From: Symsagittifera roscoffensis
Taxonomy: Eukaryota > Xenacoelomorpha > Acoela > Convolutidae
Assembly (NCBI RefSeq): GCF_963678635.1
Contig: NC_087065.1
Coordinates: forward strand, 3,102,001-3,166,000
DNA: 64,000 nucleotides
Direction: 5' to 3'
Shown: positions 19,531 through 31,379 of the stretch, piece after piece
Layout: each line of letters begins with the position of its first letter
Position numbering within the stretch: position 1 is the stretch's first letter
Made by a program: the position numbers and the translations under genes
Notes under the pieces: model-generated
What the model saw: the letters and a program-made list of their open reading frames with translations, nothing else
Database searches by the model: none
Told to the model about the DNA's origin: nothing

Positions 19531-19996
19531 CATCTTGTCTGGGGGGATAATTTCTACTGATTTTATACTTTTTTACTTTTTTTTTTTGTTTTTTCGGTTT
19601 TTTTTTATGTTTTTTCTTTTTTTTGGGTACTATGCTACTTTTTGTTTGGTTTCTTAAATTTCTTTAAGTGTGTTTGGTCACAGAACTTTCAGGGAACGAG
19701 GGGATGAACGATCCCCCCAATCTTCCTGGTTCGTCAATTTTCGGTCTTAACTAGGTTAAAAAGCTATTCATGGTAATCCGGAAGGCTTCCGCGTTCCGAA
19801 CTTCCCTTCCGCCCCGGCGGTTTTAGCCTATTAAGGGCGTTAATGTGAGCATCCGCTCGGCGCGGAGTGCTCGTTAACGGTTCTGCCGGTCATGATGTTA
19901 AAAAAGAATAACACCCAGGAGCGCCATAAAAACATCTATGTAACATTCGCCCGGAAGTACATATCGACGGAAAATAAAGCTAAGCTATAAAACGAC
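19531..19996. repeat. Repeat unit B, copy 2
   Basis: Second copy of 17670-18130, preceded by segment C and followed by unrelated sequence (TGGCCAGCG...). The left boundary shares only CA with the A/B junction, as expected for a microhomology-type rearrangement. Confidence 0.8.
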
Positions 19997-20499
19997 TGGC
20001 CAGCGTCTAAACTAAGCTCTACATGATTTTCACCGTCTCTACCAAAGCCAGTTCTTTTGGTGGTCTTTCTAACATCGGGTCGACAAAAACGGTACTGCTT
20101 TCGGCTTCGGTCAAAACACTCAAATTAATTTAACTACATGCAAAATTAGTGAGCTCATGGCTGGGTCTCAGTATCCCCAGACCACGAGGTCACTCCTAAA
20201 AACAGGGCTACTACTACTTATTATATTACTATTGTTTTTGTTCAGTAGATAAAAATCATCATCTCCATCGAAGATGGATCAACCCTTTCCCCCAACTCCT
20301 AGCTTCTCATCCTTGCAAAATGAATTCAAATGTTAATTAAATTCAATTCAAGACATAACCGGGACGCTAAAAATTTATATAAAAGAGTTTCAGTTCAACT
20401 CCCGAGACCCCTCCGGGTTCCTGAATCTGGGGAAATAACGTCTTTATCTTCCTTCCGGAAGGCTGTCTTCTACCCTTCACCGTTGTTGTGAACGGCCTT

Positions 20500-20527
20500 G
20501 CAACTATTGTTGCGACACAATAGTTGC
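20500..20527. repeat. Short perfect hairpin in LINE unit (also 22326-22353)
   Basis: Arms GCAACTATTGT and ACAATAGTTGC (11 bp) flank a 6-base loop TGCGAC. The same hairpin is kept unchanged in the second tandem unit at 22326-22353. It lies near the 3' end of the LINE (minus strand), where a structure recognised by RT would be expected, but that role is inference. Confidence 0.6.
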
Positions 20528-20790
20528 AACTCGGAGCGGTCTCTGCTAACTCTGCAATTCGTTGTTGTTTTTCAATCACAATTCTCGTAGCTATCGCTAT
20601 CGTAACTATTGTTGTTCTGATTTTTGTTCTGTTTTTTTTTCCAAAATGGCCGTTTTTGACGCTTCTCAGAATTATTACGTCATCACTTCGAATTTTTAAA
20701 ATTTCAAATTACCAGAATATTTTGACCTTCACCGTTTGACTAATCGTCCCAATAACGTTGTTAATCTCTTAAAACCGTCAATTCGGAAGT

Positions 20791-21216
20791 TTAGCTGCTA
20801 AAATTTCGAATCAATCCAATCTGCAGTTTTGTCCATTCTGGTCGAATGTCACAGAGGCAAGAAAGACCATGCCAACCATCCTTGGTAACGTCTTTTTCGC
20901 ACACGCATTTATGCCGTTCGCATATTTTTGAGCCTAATCGAAGTCCTATCGCAATTCTGAGTTGTTGGTTCGACAGTTTTAACCTTGAATTTTTGCACGG
21001 GATGACGTTCAACCATTGGGAGCCAAATCTATCTTGGAACGCGTTGAATATTTTTACGTCCGTTGGTTCGATTCGTAAAATCAAGTCTGCAATTTCGCTG
21101 TCAAAAATTGGCTCCGTCCAATTTTTTTGGATTTCATTTTCCGGAGCCATTTCAATTTTTTCAAATTCAAACCACCGTTTAAGCTCATCATCATAGGTTC
21201 CATCCACATGCTCCAA
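20791..21216 (-). pseudogene. LINE copy 1: RT C-terminal region with CCHC-like motif
   Basis: A 141-codon open piece ends with QQLRIAIGLRLGSKICERH, then C-x-C-x7-DGWHGLSC. This resembles the C-terminal Cys/His region (C-x-C...G-H-x-L-S-C) that follows RT in many non-LTR elements and is thought to bind nucleic acid. It is separated from the RT core at 21596-21892 by frame breaks. It is a non-functional fragment. Confidence 0.65.
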
Positions 21217-21595
21217 ACCGAGTAGGTTCCATCCTCATGCGAGTAGATGAGCGGAAGAAACGCCAAAGCCACCTTGGGCTGCCGGGAGAATTGCTTGTAA
21301 AAACTGGTTATCATCCATTTTCACGTTAGTGACCTTGCATAACGAATTTCTTAGTAATTTGTCCTAGCGTTCCAAAAATCATTTTGTAAAAAACAAGGGC
21401 TCGTACGCAAAAAATATAGGAGTTTTGGCATGCTAAAGCAATTTTTCAGGAGGTAAAAACCATAATGGGCGTCTAGTTTGTCAATGAGATCCGAGATTTT
21501 TTCAAGCTCCTAAATTTTTTCGTCGAGCAATTCTTTTCGGCAAAGTTGGCCGATTGGAGATCCTAAAATGAGGAGTTCTTCTTTTGTTATTATTT

Positions 21596-21892
21596 TTATT
21601 TTGGGGCATTTTTTCGAAATTGTGTTAAAATTGAATTATACTGTGTACTAGTAGTCGGTCCCAAAAAACAAAGTTCGCACTTCTCAGTGTTCAAGCTCAG
21701 GCCGTAAATTTGTTCCAATTTCAGAATGTTTTTAAGGCCCCGGAGTACTACCTTATAGTCGTCGGCTAAATTTCCATCATCTAAATACCAGATGTTAATT
21801 TTCGACTCCAACTGTTTGACTAGTGTATGAATTGTTTCCGCAAAAAAGGGTGGGGCTTTAGGATCACCTTGCTGAGTTCCGTCTTCTGACAT
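21596..21892 (-). pseudogene. LINE copy 1: RT palm fragment (GDP...YLDD)
   Basis: Reads DGTQQGDPKAPPFFAETI, then INIWYLDDGNL, then GLSLNTEKCEL. These are RT motifs 4 (QGDP), 5 (YxDD, intact here) and the following G-L-x-L-N-x-x-K motif of non-LTR RTs. The upstream finger motifs are absent because the copy is truncated. Confidence 0.75.
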
Positions 21893-22616
21893 TATGACAG
21901 AGCTTCCGTAAAAAAGGTAACTAGGTTTACCATACGCGCAACTAGAGAGAAAATCAAAATTTCAAAATCCTTGGAATTTTCTAGATATGGAAGTGATAAT
22001 GATAAAAAAAGATGACAAGTTTTTAAGTCCTTTTCAATTAAATTATATTACTATTATATTACTATTGTTTTTGTTCAGTAAATAAAAATCATCATCTCCA
22101 TCGATCAACCCTTTCCCCCAACTCCTAGCTTCTCATCCTTGCAAAATGAATTCAAATGTTAATTAAATTCAATTCAAGACATAACCGGGACGCTAAAAGT
22201 TTATATAAAAGAGTTTCAGTTCAACTCCCGAGACCCCTCCGGGTTCCTGAATCTGGGGAAATAACGTCTTTATCTTCCTTCCGGAAGGCTGTCTTCTACC
22301 CTTCACCGTTGTTGTGAACGGCCTTGCAACTATTGTTGCGACACAATAGTTGCAACTCGGAGCGGTCTCTGCTAACTCTGCAATTCGTTGTTGTTTTTCA
22401 ATCACAATTCTCGTAGCTATCGCTATCGCAACTATTGTTGTTCTGATTTTTGTTCTGTTTTTTTTTCCAAAATGGCCGTTTTTGACGCTTCTCAGAATTA
22501 TTACGTCATCACTTCGAATTTTTAAAATTTCAAATTACCAGAATATCTTGACCTTCACCGTTTGACTAATCGTCCCAATAACGTTGTTAATCTCTTAAAA
22601 CCGTCAATTCGGAAGT

Positions 22617-23150
22617 TTAGCTGCTAAAATTTCGAATCAATCCAATCTGCAGTTTTGTCCATTCTGGTCGAATGTCACAGAAGCAAGAAAGACCATGCCA
22701 ACCATCCTTGGTAACGTCTTTTTCGCACACGCATTTATGCCGTTCGCATATTTTTGAGCCTAATCGAAGTCCTATCGCAATTCTGAGTTGTTGGTTCGAC
22801 AGTTTTAACCTTGAATTTTTGCACGGGATGACGTTCAACCATTAGGAGCCAAATCTATCATGGAACGCGTTGAATATTTTTACGTCCGTTGGTTCGAGTC
22901 GTAAAATCAAGTCTGCAATTTCGCTGTCAAAAATTGGCTCCGTCCAATTTTTTTGGATTTCATTTTCCGGAGCCATTTCAATTTTTCCAAATTCAAACCA
23001 CCGTTTAAGCGCATCATCATAGGTTCCATCCACATGCTCCAAACCGAGTAGGTTCCATCCACATGCGAGTAGATGAGCTGAAGAAACGCCAAAGCCACCT
23101 TGGGCTGCCGGGAGAATAGCTTGTAAAAACTGGTTATCATCCATTTTCAC
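22617..23150 (-). pseudogene. LINE copy 2: RT C-terminal region with CCHC-like motif
   Basis: Equivalent to 20791-21216 plus upstream residues. It is split by a stop at about 22840 (a TGG codon in copy 1 reads TAG here). The C-x-C...DGWHGLSC motif is retained. Confidence 0.6.
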
Positions 23151-23336
23151 GTTAGTGACCTTGCATAACGAATTTCTTAGTAATTTGTCCTAGCGTTCCA
23201 AAAAATCATTTTGCAAAAAACAAGGGCTCGTACGCAAAAAATATAGGAGTTTTGGCATGCTAAAGCAATTTTTCAGGAGGTAAAAACCATAATGGGCGTC
23301 TAGTTTGTCAATGAGATCCGAGATTTTTTCAAGCTC

Positions 23337-23720
23337 CTAAATTTTTTCGTCGAGCAATTCTTTTCGGCAAAGTTGGCCGATTGGAGATCCTAAAATGAGG
23401 AGTTCTTCTTTTGTTTTTATTTTTATTTTGGGGCATATTTTTCGAAATTGTGTTAAAATTGAATTATACTGTGTACTAGTAGTCGGTCCCAAAAAACAAA
23501 GTTCGCACTTCTCAGTGTTCAAGCTCAGGCCGTAAATTTGTTCCAATTTCAGAATGTTTTTAAGGCCCCGGAGTACTACCTTATAGTCGTCGGCTAAATT
23601 TCCAACATCTAAATACCAGATGTTAATTTTCGACTCCAACTGTTTGACTAGTGTATGAATTGTTTCCGCAAAAAGGGGTGGGGCTTCAGGATCACCTTGC
23701 TGAGTTCCGTCTTCTGACAT
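23337..23720 (-). pseudogene. LINE copy 2: RT palm fragment with mutated YxDD
   Basis: Longer open piece than in copy 1 (127 codons). It has QGDPEAPPLFA and then NIWYLDVGNL. The second catalytic Asp of YLDD has become Val, so this copy would be catalytically dead even if expressed. Confidence 0.7.
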
Positions 23721-25147
23721 TATGACAGAGCTTCCGTAAAAAAGGTAACTAGGTTTACCATACGCGCAACTAGAGAGAAAATCAAAATTTCAAAATCCTT
23801 GGAATTTTCTAGAAATGGAAGTGATAATGATAAAAAAAAGATGACAAGTTTTTAAGTCCTTTTCAATTAAAATCGATACGGGTTACGTTTCTTCAATAAG
23901 AATACGCAACTCGACACGAGAAAATATAATATACAAATGTTACAAATAAAAAGTTTCGTCGAAAGTTATTTTGTCATTTTTTGTTCCGAGTATCAAATGA
24001 ATTTTTCTCGACTCTCACAAAAACCGTTTTGAGCGAGCGAGGAAAACAATCGAATAACATTTGTAATCGCGACACTTTCAAGCCAGGCTTCTTTTTCCTG
24101 AAATGTATTGCCTTCAGTGTTGAATATGTAATTGGTTGTCCAACTTATCTTTTTTTCCCACATATCATCTGCGCTGTTTCCCTCAAGTCTACATTGCATG
24201 AAGGTGTAGACCAGTAAGTCAGTTTATTTATGTTCCTCAATTCTGGTGGTCAAATGCTGAAAAGGTTGACCAACAGAGGTGGATGTATATCCACTGCAAG
24301 ACAAGTAACAAACCATTTTCGAATTGAGGTCATTAGAAAAGGCTGTTTTTAGCAATTTTAACAGTCCAGCACTTAAGTCATATTTAGCTAATAGCGGTAA
24401 TGACTTGACTTTAGATCAATTTTCTGTCCACTTTCCTCCAATTATGAATTCGGTTCTTCTGAATTTGTTAGTTTCAGGTTAAGTTGTCACGAGAAAACCA
24501 AGCATGACATGTTCAATGCGAGTTTTTGTAAAAATACCATTTCACCCCAAAAATAAGATAACACATCAGGATATGTCCGACTGGCACAGATGTTACAAAA
24601 CATAAAAGTTTTCTTGCTTAAGAACTACCTGAATGTTGATTAAACGTTGTAACCTGTGCGCAAATGCTGGCTCTGGTTAGCTCTACAAAGTTCCATAAGC
24701 ATTGGGGGCTTCACAGCCTTTGGTGAAAAATCTGAAGAAACCCTCACAATATCCAGGGACTTGACCTTACCATCAATGTTTTTCCACTGAGCACCTGCTG
24801 CTACTTTTGCGGGCCAATTTTCATGGTACCGAGTTGAAAGTCGTTGAAAGTCGTACCGAGTTGAAACTTGTTAGTTTCCATCGTTTTATCAAATTGCTAC
24901 AAATTAGATGTACTCCTAAACACTGTGTGTACAGTGCCATGGATAATACTACGCTTGAAATGAGTTGCGGCGCAGCTCCTATAGATCAATATTTCCAGTA
25001 TCTGTTGGTGTTGATACCAATTGCAGGTTATCCTCCTATCTTGCGATACCTTCAACTCCAGAACGGCAAATTGCTGTCTAAAATTCTTTCGACTGGAGTG
25101 AACTGTAGATTTGGATAAAGAGAATTGGCGGCACCAACAACGCGAGT

Positions 25148-25393
25148 TCACTCACTTTTGACTGTTCTAATAATGTTATCCATTTTCCTGGGGAGCAATT
25201 TTACTTTTGGAGTGTCCTTCTCATTCTTCTTAAAATGGCAGGAGCTTTGACAACTCCAGACTGCCTCAGTTAATGATGCGTAATTATCATCGGATATATT
25301 TGCACCATTAGCATGGTGCCAATTTTGGCATCTCTCGCATTGAACTTCCTTCGATCTACTTTTCATTTTTTTGCAGCAACATAACATGAACAT
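25148..25393 (-). pseudogene. PHD-finger-like fragment, probably from a retroelement ORF1
   Basis: The translation has VQCERCQNWHHANGANI followed by a Y-x-x-L and VWSCQSSC. This gives C-x2-C, W-H-H and W-x-C-x3-C spacing like the second half of a PHD finger. The expected Cys after the His is Gly, and the N-terminal pair is irregular (LCCCKKM). PHD fingers occur in host chromatin proteins and in ORF1 of several LINE and DNA-transposon families. Isolated in AT-rich repeat DNA, a TE relic is more likely. Confidence 0.4.
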
Positions 25394-26296
25394 TTCGTTT
25401 CCAGATCTGATGAAAATAGAAATCTAGTTTAGTCAAACAGTGCTGATTTAAATTACCCGGACAAGGTGAAAAAATTTGAAATTTAAAACACGTTTTTTTC
25501 CAATTGAGTTGATTTTAGACAAGTGACTATGGCCATTATTGCTTAAAATTTTAACAAAATTAATAGCTTGCAATTTGTTTTGCTAAATTCGGGCTCAAAA
25601 ATTTAACCCAAAAACGATCATTTTTTCCAGTCAATCAAAATTGACTCTAAGTCTATTTGTTCATATACTGACAAATCTATATCAGATTATCAGGGTTAAA
25701 CCTCCTATAGAGGGTGCAAAGAATTTTAAAAATGTGTTAAACAATAAAAGTGACTTTTTCTGGCTATTAAACGAAATTAGGTACGGTTATGCAAAGCTGA
25801 GAAAATAATTTCCTTGCTAAGTTTTGTCAGTAAATGAATGAATTCGGTTGGAGCGTTTTTTGATTGACTAAAAAATGCCGAAAGTGATCGTTTTTGGTTT
25901 AGCTTTTTGGATAGAATCTGAAGAGTTTAGGACATAGAATGTTTTCTAGCTACTTTTCCACTTTGTTTCTATTTAATTTTTTTTTGAATTTCAAGCTTTG
26001 TTCCCACCTGGAGAAGTTTGGGAGAATTGTGTTTCATGCTTACGAGTTTTCGTAACAAAACTTCTTATAAGTTGAATGCAGGATGACTGATCGTAGCTTT
26101 CTGGTTTTGAAGGGTATTTCCCCATTTGGCCATTAGTACAAGATATCCGGTCATCGTATATGATTATTTTTCCAATTATCTAAATTAATTGTAGCAATAG
26201 TTGAGCTCTTTTTCTTCTGATCTTTGCCATTGACTACGTCTGGTCGAAAAACTTTGGGGTTGACAAAAAATGCACATCATACAAATCCATACTACG

Positions 26297-26406
26297 GAAA
26301 AAATGCTTATCATACAATTCCAAACAATTCCATACAATAAAAACATTGTATGAAAATCCTATGATAGCATTTTTCTGATTAGTGGAATTGTATGATAAGC
26401 ATTTTT
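26297..26406. repeat. Small MITE-like hairpin element
   Basis: Inverted arms of about 24 bp (AAATGCTTATCATACAATTC at about 26301-26320 and its complement at about 26383-26406) enclose about 60 bases. Similar arms, in degraded form, recur at about 63,380-63,610. Confidence 0.55.
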
Positions 26407-26834
26407 CCAAACTATGGAATTGGATGAATTTCGCAAAAATGTAACTTTATATTGAATTATAACAAAAACTGTAACTTTATGTATATGGCTACGGGGCCTT
26501 TGTATCGAAAAACTCAAACTAAAAAAAATGTGGCCTGTTTTTCGGTTAGATTTAAATAGTACCTTGTAATCTAAAAAACTGGAAAGTACAGATTCTGCCA
26601 TTACAGAGAACCTTCAAAAGTGACTCTTGATTCGGTTATAAAAAGAGACTGTGCATGGACTATGTTAAAGAAAAAATTTTGAAATTTTTGCATGTAAATA
26701 AATTTTTGGAAAACGTTTTTTTTTTGTTCGTAAAACTGTTGTTTTTTTTTTGTTCCTTAAACGTTTAAAATAAGAACTAAAAAAAATTTTTAAAAAAAGA
26801 AATTTTGGAATTTAAAAAATTCATAAAGGAAAAT

Positions 26835-27217
26835 TGTATGATCAGCATAGATATTTCACCTATGATATATTTTTTTGGAGTTATGGGGTTTTAAAGATTG
26901 CCTTTTTGGCCAATTTGGGACAATTAACGCGCGATATACTTCGAGCTACTAACATGTAAGCGGATATTTAATCCCTCATAGAAGTCGTTCCAAATTGGTT
27001 GAAAGAAGCTTATTTGCCATAATTGATTTGCTACTAGGAGCAAAATCTATCACCATGTTTTTTATATGGCGTGCGGAGGGATGATTTTGTTCACAAAAAT
27101 TAAAAAAAAATTGATTTTGTTTTATTACAGTTAAACTTTTCGTGTTTTTACTGCCTCATAGACCTTAAAATGCAGTCAGAAAATTCAGGGCTTTGCCCTG
27201 ATGGGAGCAGTCTTGTT
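26835..27217 (+). repeat. H-family interspersed repeat, copy 1
   Basis: Shares, in order, GGGACAATTAACGCGCGATA, TCCAAATTGGTTGAAAGAAG, an attractor-like GTGCGGGGGGATGATTTT tract and the terminal hairpin CAGGGCTTTGCCCTG followed by GAGCAGTCTTGTT with the other three copies. Confidence 0.7.
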
Positions 27218-27887
27218 ATATTTCACGACATGATGACTTCTTTATCGAAATTGGGTGTTGCTAAGTCTCAATGGAAAAGGTTTTGCAGTGATGGCGTTCA
27301 AAAGAACACGTTATTGAAGCTAGATTAACTGCCACAATTAGTTTTCTGTCCTTCCTTTTTTTCTCATTTTTCTGCCTCAGAGATTTTTTGGATAAACAAT
27401 TTGGTCAGCTTTAATTTTAACTTTAGGTAGTGAAGTTTAAAAAAATTCATTGGTTCATTGAAAAAATAATAATTTTAAGCATTCCACATTTTGACACAAA
27501 TAAGACGTAGGGTGAAAACGGGCAGCGACGCGTTTGAAAATGGGAATTTTGAGACTGCTCGGAAGGCTGAATACTCGGCGCTCTTTTGATCCAGACAGAA
27601 GTATTGGTTTTCAAACAGATATTATCAATTTATTTTGTCTGCAAACAAAAGATTTATGCGATCGAATTACAATTTGGATGTTTGGCCCGCAATATTTGAA
27701 AAACATAAGCTAGTAAACAATCAATATGAACCCAAATCATGATTTGGTTTTGTCAGCAAATAGTGATCAGTTGCGTTTACCCTATAAGCAAGAAAAACAA
27801 TCCGACGGATTATCAGCGACAGTTTGATGTTCCCAAATTCGAACTAAAATTTCTGATTTCCTTTTTTTAATCTAAAGCAGAGTCATC

Positions 27888-28080
27888 ATGTACTGCGTGA
27901 TAAAAGACTACACTGCACAAAGAGACGGTGAAATTGACCTCAAAATAGGTCACATCATAGACGAAGTGACCTTGACCAAGGTCAGCTCTTCAAGTGGTCA
28001 AGCGACTGTCGAAGGGAAAACAGTGACTTTCCCCATAGACTGTGTGGTTAAAGTAGCTAAATTGTCACTAAGAAAACCAG
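27888..28080 (+). CDS. DCST-like gene exon 1 (first recognised): SH3-like domain
   Basis: 64 codons plus one base (phase 1), ending CCAG before GTAAGC. The peptide has the SH3 order: VIKDY (ALYDY position), DGEIDL (D-E-L-S-L position), GHIID (G-D-I-I), and FPIDCVVKV (F-P-x-N-Y-V position). The conserved Trp pair is replaced, so ligand binding may be atypical. SH3 domains bind proline-rich partners. ATG 27888 is taken as the start, but a CAG acceptor-like site lies 10 bases upstream and the frame stays open to it, so an earlier coding exon is possible. Phase 1 matches the next exon exactly, which supports one transcript. Whether it is truly joined to the DCST exons needs RNA evidence. Confidence 0.65.
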
Positions 28081-28967
28081 GTAAGCAGTTTCTGCGGCTG
28101 AATTACGTGCATACAAATGATTTTCTGATTACCTATTTTTTAATGTTGAAAACCTAAAATAATGAGCCCAAAATGAAAGCTTGCATTAGGAAAATTTATG
28201 AACATTCTCATTCTTTTCTTTAGTCATGTTGCAAAATTATCAAAAACAACAGGCAGGATTGATTCAAAAATTTTCACTTTTTGGAGGTTCGTCACTGCTT
28301 AAAAGTTCATGTTTTTCGCTTTTTTTCTCTCTTCAAAGCTATTTGATTAAAAGACATATCATTAAACAGCGGTTGTTATCATGAGTAATTTCTGTTCCAC
28401 TCGAAGAAGTTGACAGAATAGATATGCTCGGTGTATTTTTTTTCAGCCTGTTTTAAGCCCACAGGTTTGTTTCTTATGTCTTTTTATTCCATAGAGTTTG
28501 AACCTTAGAATCTTTTTACACCCTATGAAACTTAATCAGGCTGTGAAAAATAATGTTTCAACGTTGTTTCAAAGGAAGCGCTATCTCTGATCTTGGCATA
28601 AAAAGGCATCTCTGATTTTCGGCTTCATTTGCAAAAAAAAACGTTAAATAAAAAGAGCTTACGAAAACCAATTGTAATTTTTTAGCAAAAATGACGCTTG
28701 TTGAAAAAAAAGTTCAAATAAAAATTCAAAAAGGCCAATCTGGCTTAAATAAACAGCCACAATTTTGTCCATAAAAAAATTATGATTTCATAGCTGGCAC
28801 AAAGTAATTCCAAAATCTAGAAAAACCTAATGACCTTATGAAGTAAGTTAATGCCTGGAAAAGTCCAAAAGCACCAAGATTTATACAGAATCCTTGAAAC
28901 TCCAGATTTTCCTAGCCAATTAGGTTGGTTTTTGACAAGAAATGTCATAATCACAAAACCATTGATT

Positions 28968-29308
28968 GTTCCGTCTTTTGTAACGAAAGTAACGGAATAT
29001 TTGTGCTCGGGGTGGTTTTTTGGGACAATTAACGCACCATTTATTTAGCGCTATAAACGCGTAAGCTAACATTTAATCCGTCTTAGAAATCGCTCCAAAT
29101 TGGTTGAAGGAAGATTATTTGCCATAATGATTTGTTACTAGGGGCAAAATATATCACGTTGTACTTTAATTGGTGTGTGGGGGAATTATAAAATTTTCAT
29201 ACATTTTTTATTACATATAAATTTTTCTTGTTATTACTGGTGCATACTGGTCCAATAAAAGGCAGTCAGAACCTTCAGGGCTTCGCCCCGATACGAGCAG
29301 TCTTGTTT
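28968..29308 (+). repeat. H-family interspersed repeat, copy 2
   Basis: Starts at GTTCCGTCTTTTGTAACGAA (5' hairpin-like), then AAGTAACGGAATATTTGTGC, the GGGACAATTAACGC core, and the 3' hairpin (CAGGGCTTCGCCCCG here) with GATACGAGCAGTCTTG. Confidence 0.75.
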
Positions 29309-29623
29309 GGCTTTAGAAATGCATCTAAAATGCCGAAAATATGATCAAATTTCATTCTTTCGTTTTCGAAATCACAGCAAATAAACGTAATGATTAAAAG
29401 GCGGACAGACTCTTACCCCAGTTTTTGTTCTATTATTTAGAGAATTTTCACATATTCAAATTAGCGCGTTAAGATTTTGAGATACTCTGAGCTCAAAATT
29501 AAAAATTTGGAAATTTGTATTTTTTCAGGAAAATATAAAGCCGGTTCAAGTCAATTTAGCTGACCGAAGTCAATTCAAGCTAGCTAACTGATCCATAACT
29601 AGTTTTATTAGATTCAAAAATAA

Positions 29624-30003
29624 TGACCCCCTGAAGACCAAAAGGGTCCCTCCTTTGGTACTTTTTAAGAAATCCACTTTTGGCCGACCGACCCTAAAAT
29701 TTTTCTAAAAACGCCTTGGGCGTCAATATATACTAACTTCTAGGGGGAGCGGGCGTCAAAAAAATGCATTTTTTTGTCAAAATTTTCCAAAAAGTTCCCA
29801 AAAACGGCTTTTTTGACCTGTTTTTAAAAAAAAAATTTGCCTGCGGCGCCAAAAATTTCGGCAAAAAAGCGTCTTTTTTGTGCTTTAGGAGAGCTCGGAA
29901 AACCAATTTTTTTTTTCGACCCAAAGAAAAAGCTCGTCAGAATTTTCGAAAACTTTTTCAAACTCTTCCCCCCCCCCCCTCGAGAAAATGCTAGATCCGC
30001 CCG
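29624..30003 (+). repeat. R2-family interspersed repeat, copy 1
   Basis: About 380 bp sharing ordered blocks with 32203-32597 and 35422-35797: GACCCCCTG start, TTTTTCTAAAAACGCC, GCCTGCGGCGCC, a GAGAGCTC block, a C-run and GATCCGC end. No coding capacity beyond chance frames. Confidence 0.75.
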
Positions 30004-31379
30004 GTCTTCTTGGTTGCCGGTTTTTTAATTTTAAAAAAATGTGTTTGTGTTGAACAATTTCAGCTATTTTATTTCAAACTCAAATTCGACTTTTCAAAAA
30101 GCCATTTTTGACAAGTTAATTCGTTTCATCCAGAAACTTGTGATGATTTGAGCGTAAAAAAATACCAGTTTTCTTTTTGTTGCAATAATGTTCAGATTCA
30201 AAATTGTCAATTGAGTTTTTTGAGCAAAAACACACTCGATGTATTTCGTGCTTTGAAGCATGGGAAGCTATTAAATCCGGCTCAGAAAACAATTCAGGTG
30301 GAACTATTGAGTCATACTAAATTTTATGTTTGATTGCTTGATATCTGCATCATTTTCTACTAGTGTATGAGGGGATAATTTTCATGGAAAGTTCTCGATG
30401 AATTTTGTCCATTTTTGAAAACATCTTCATTTTTTCAAATGAAATACCTCTCCATAGAAAAAACGGGCGGTCGGATATGAGCAGGTTGGCTCGGATTCGA
30501 GCGTAATTTTGATTGCCTTGTTAAAATATCGAATACTAAGCTAATATTAGTAAAATATTATTAGTAGCTTTCTCGGATAATCGTTGTCTCCCCAAGATTA
30601 AAAATTTTTATAATAAATTATGATTAATTGGGAAAAAAATGCGTTCAACCTTCAGGATCATTTCTTGCTGATGGCCGCTGTATAGTTCACCATAAAAAAT
30701 TAATTTTTACAGCAATTTTTATACTTACGAAATTGATATCAGCTTCATACAAGGTCCAACTTAGTTTAAATAAACTGAAACTGTGAAATATATTTTTTGA
30801 CAACCGTGAAAATTTACAACCCCTTTAAAATACTATTAGTTTTGTCTTGAGTTCAATCTAGAACAAAAATAGGAATACAGATTTTAAGAAGTTTCGTATG
30901 TTATACTAGAAACAGGCATTTTTTCAGCAAAACGTAAAGATGCATCAACCTCAATGTGAATTGTTTGAACATGATTTCCCGTTTTGCTTCTAAAATTGCT
31001 AACATAAAATATGAAAACTATCGAGCCGAGCACTGTACTTCGTGGTACTCCGTAGCACATCATGACTTTGTATCACCAATTTTAGCGGAGCCTTTTGGTC
31101 CTATAAAAATTTCGCGAGTCGTTCGAGAACTTGAGTGAAAAATCCGTATGAAATTATTATGTCGAGAAAAACTTGATGTGACAAAAATTGATTGCTTTAG
31201 CAAAGTGATGTACAACAGCTAAGCTATAAGTGCTTGCTAGAAATTTCAAAACTTCTTTTTAACTTAAACTTCTAACCGCGTCAATCTATGACGTGTTTTC
31301 TTGGACGCTAAAGTGATAAAGTGAGCGTAGCTCAATAATTTATTGTTCCGATCAATTGAAATATGTGGAGGAACTTTGT

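Larger units (their letters stand above)
20220..22047 (-). mobile_element. 5'-truncated LINE, tandem copy 1
   Basis: About 1.83 kb whose minus strand encodes LINE-type RT remains and, downstream, a C-terminal Cys/His motif. The left (3') end shows a short AATAGTAATAT-type tail repeat. It is duplicated as the next unit with about 1,826-1,833 bp spacing. Both copies stop at the same internal point on the right (CTTTTCAATTAA), so the pair arose by tandem duplication, not by two insertions. Confidence 0.75.
22048..23875 (-). mobile_element. 5'-truncated LINE, tandem copy 2
   Basis: Second unit of the duplication. It differs from copy 1 by a small deletion (AAGATGGA missing near 22,103) and scattered substitutions. 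The frames are broken differently from copy 1. Confidence 0.75.
23876..27874. other. AT-rich non-coding region with TE remnants
   Basis: No gene is seen apart from the PHD-like fragment, the MITE and one H-family repeat listed separately. Small open frames here have no recognisable domains. It is the region 5' of the SH3/DCST gene, and any promoter or first non-coding exon of that gene should lie here, but I could not identify it. Confidence 0.5.

Noticed and set aside
24807-25118. 103-codon plus-strand frame as a gene
   Set aside because: No domain, no splice context, overlaps the antisense PHD-like relic region and contains a local direct repeat (GTTGAAAGTCG).
29733-30028. Phe/Lys-rich small frames in R2 repeats
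   Set aside because: Composition follows A/T homopolymer runs, and the three R2 copies do not conserve any frame.
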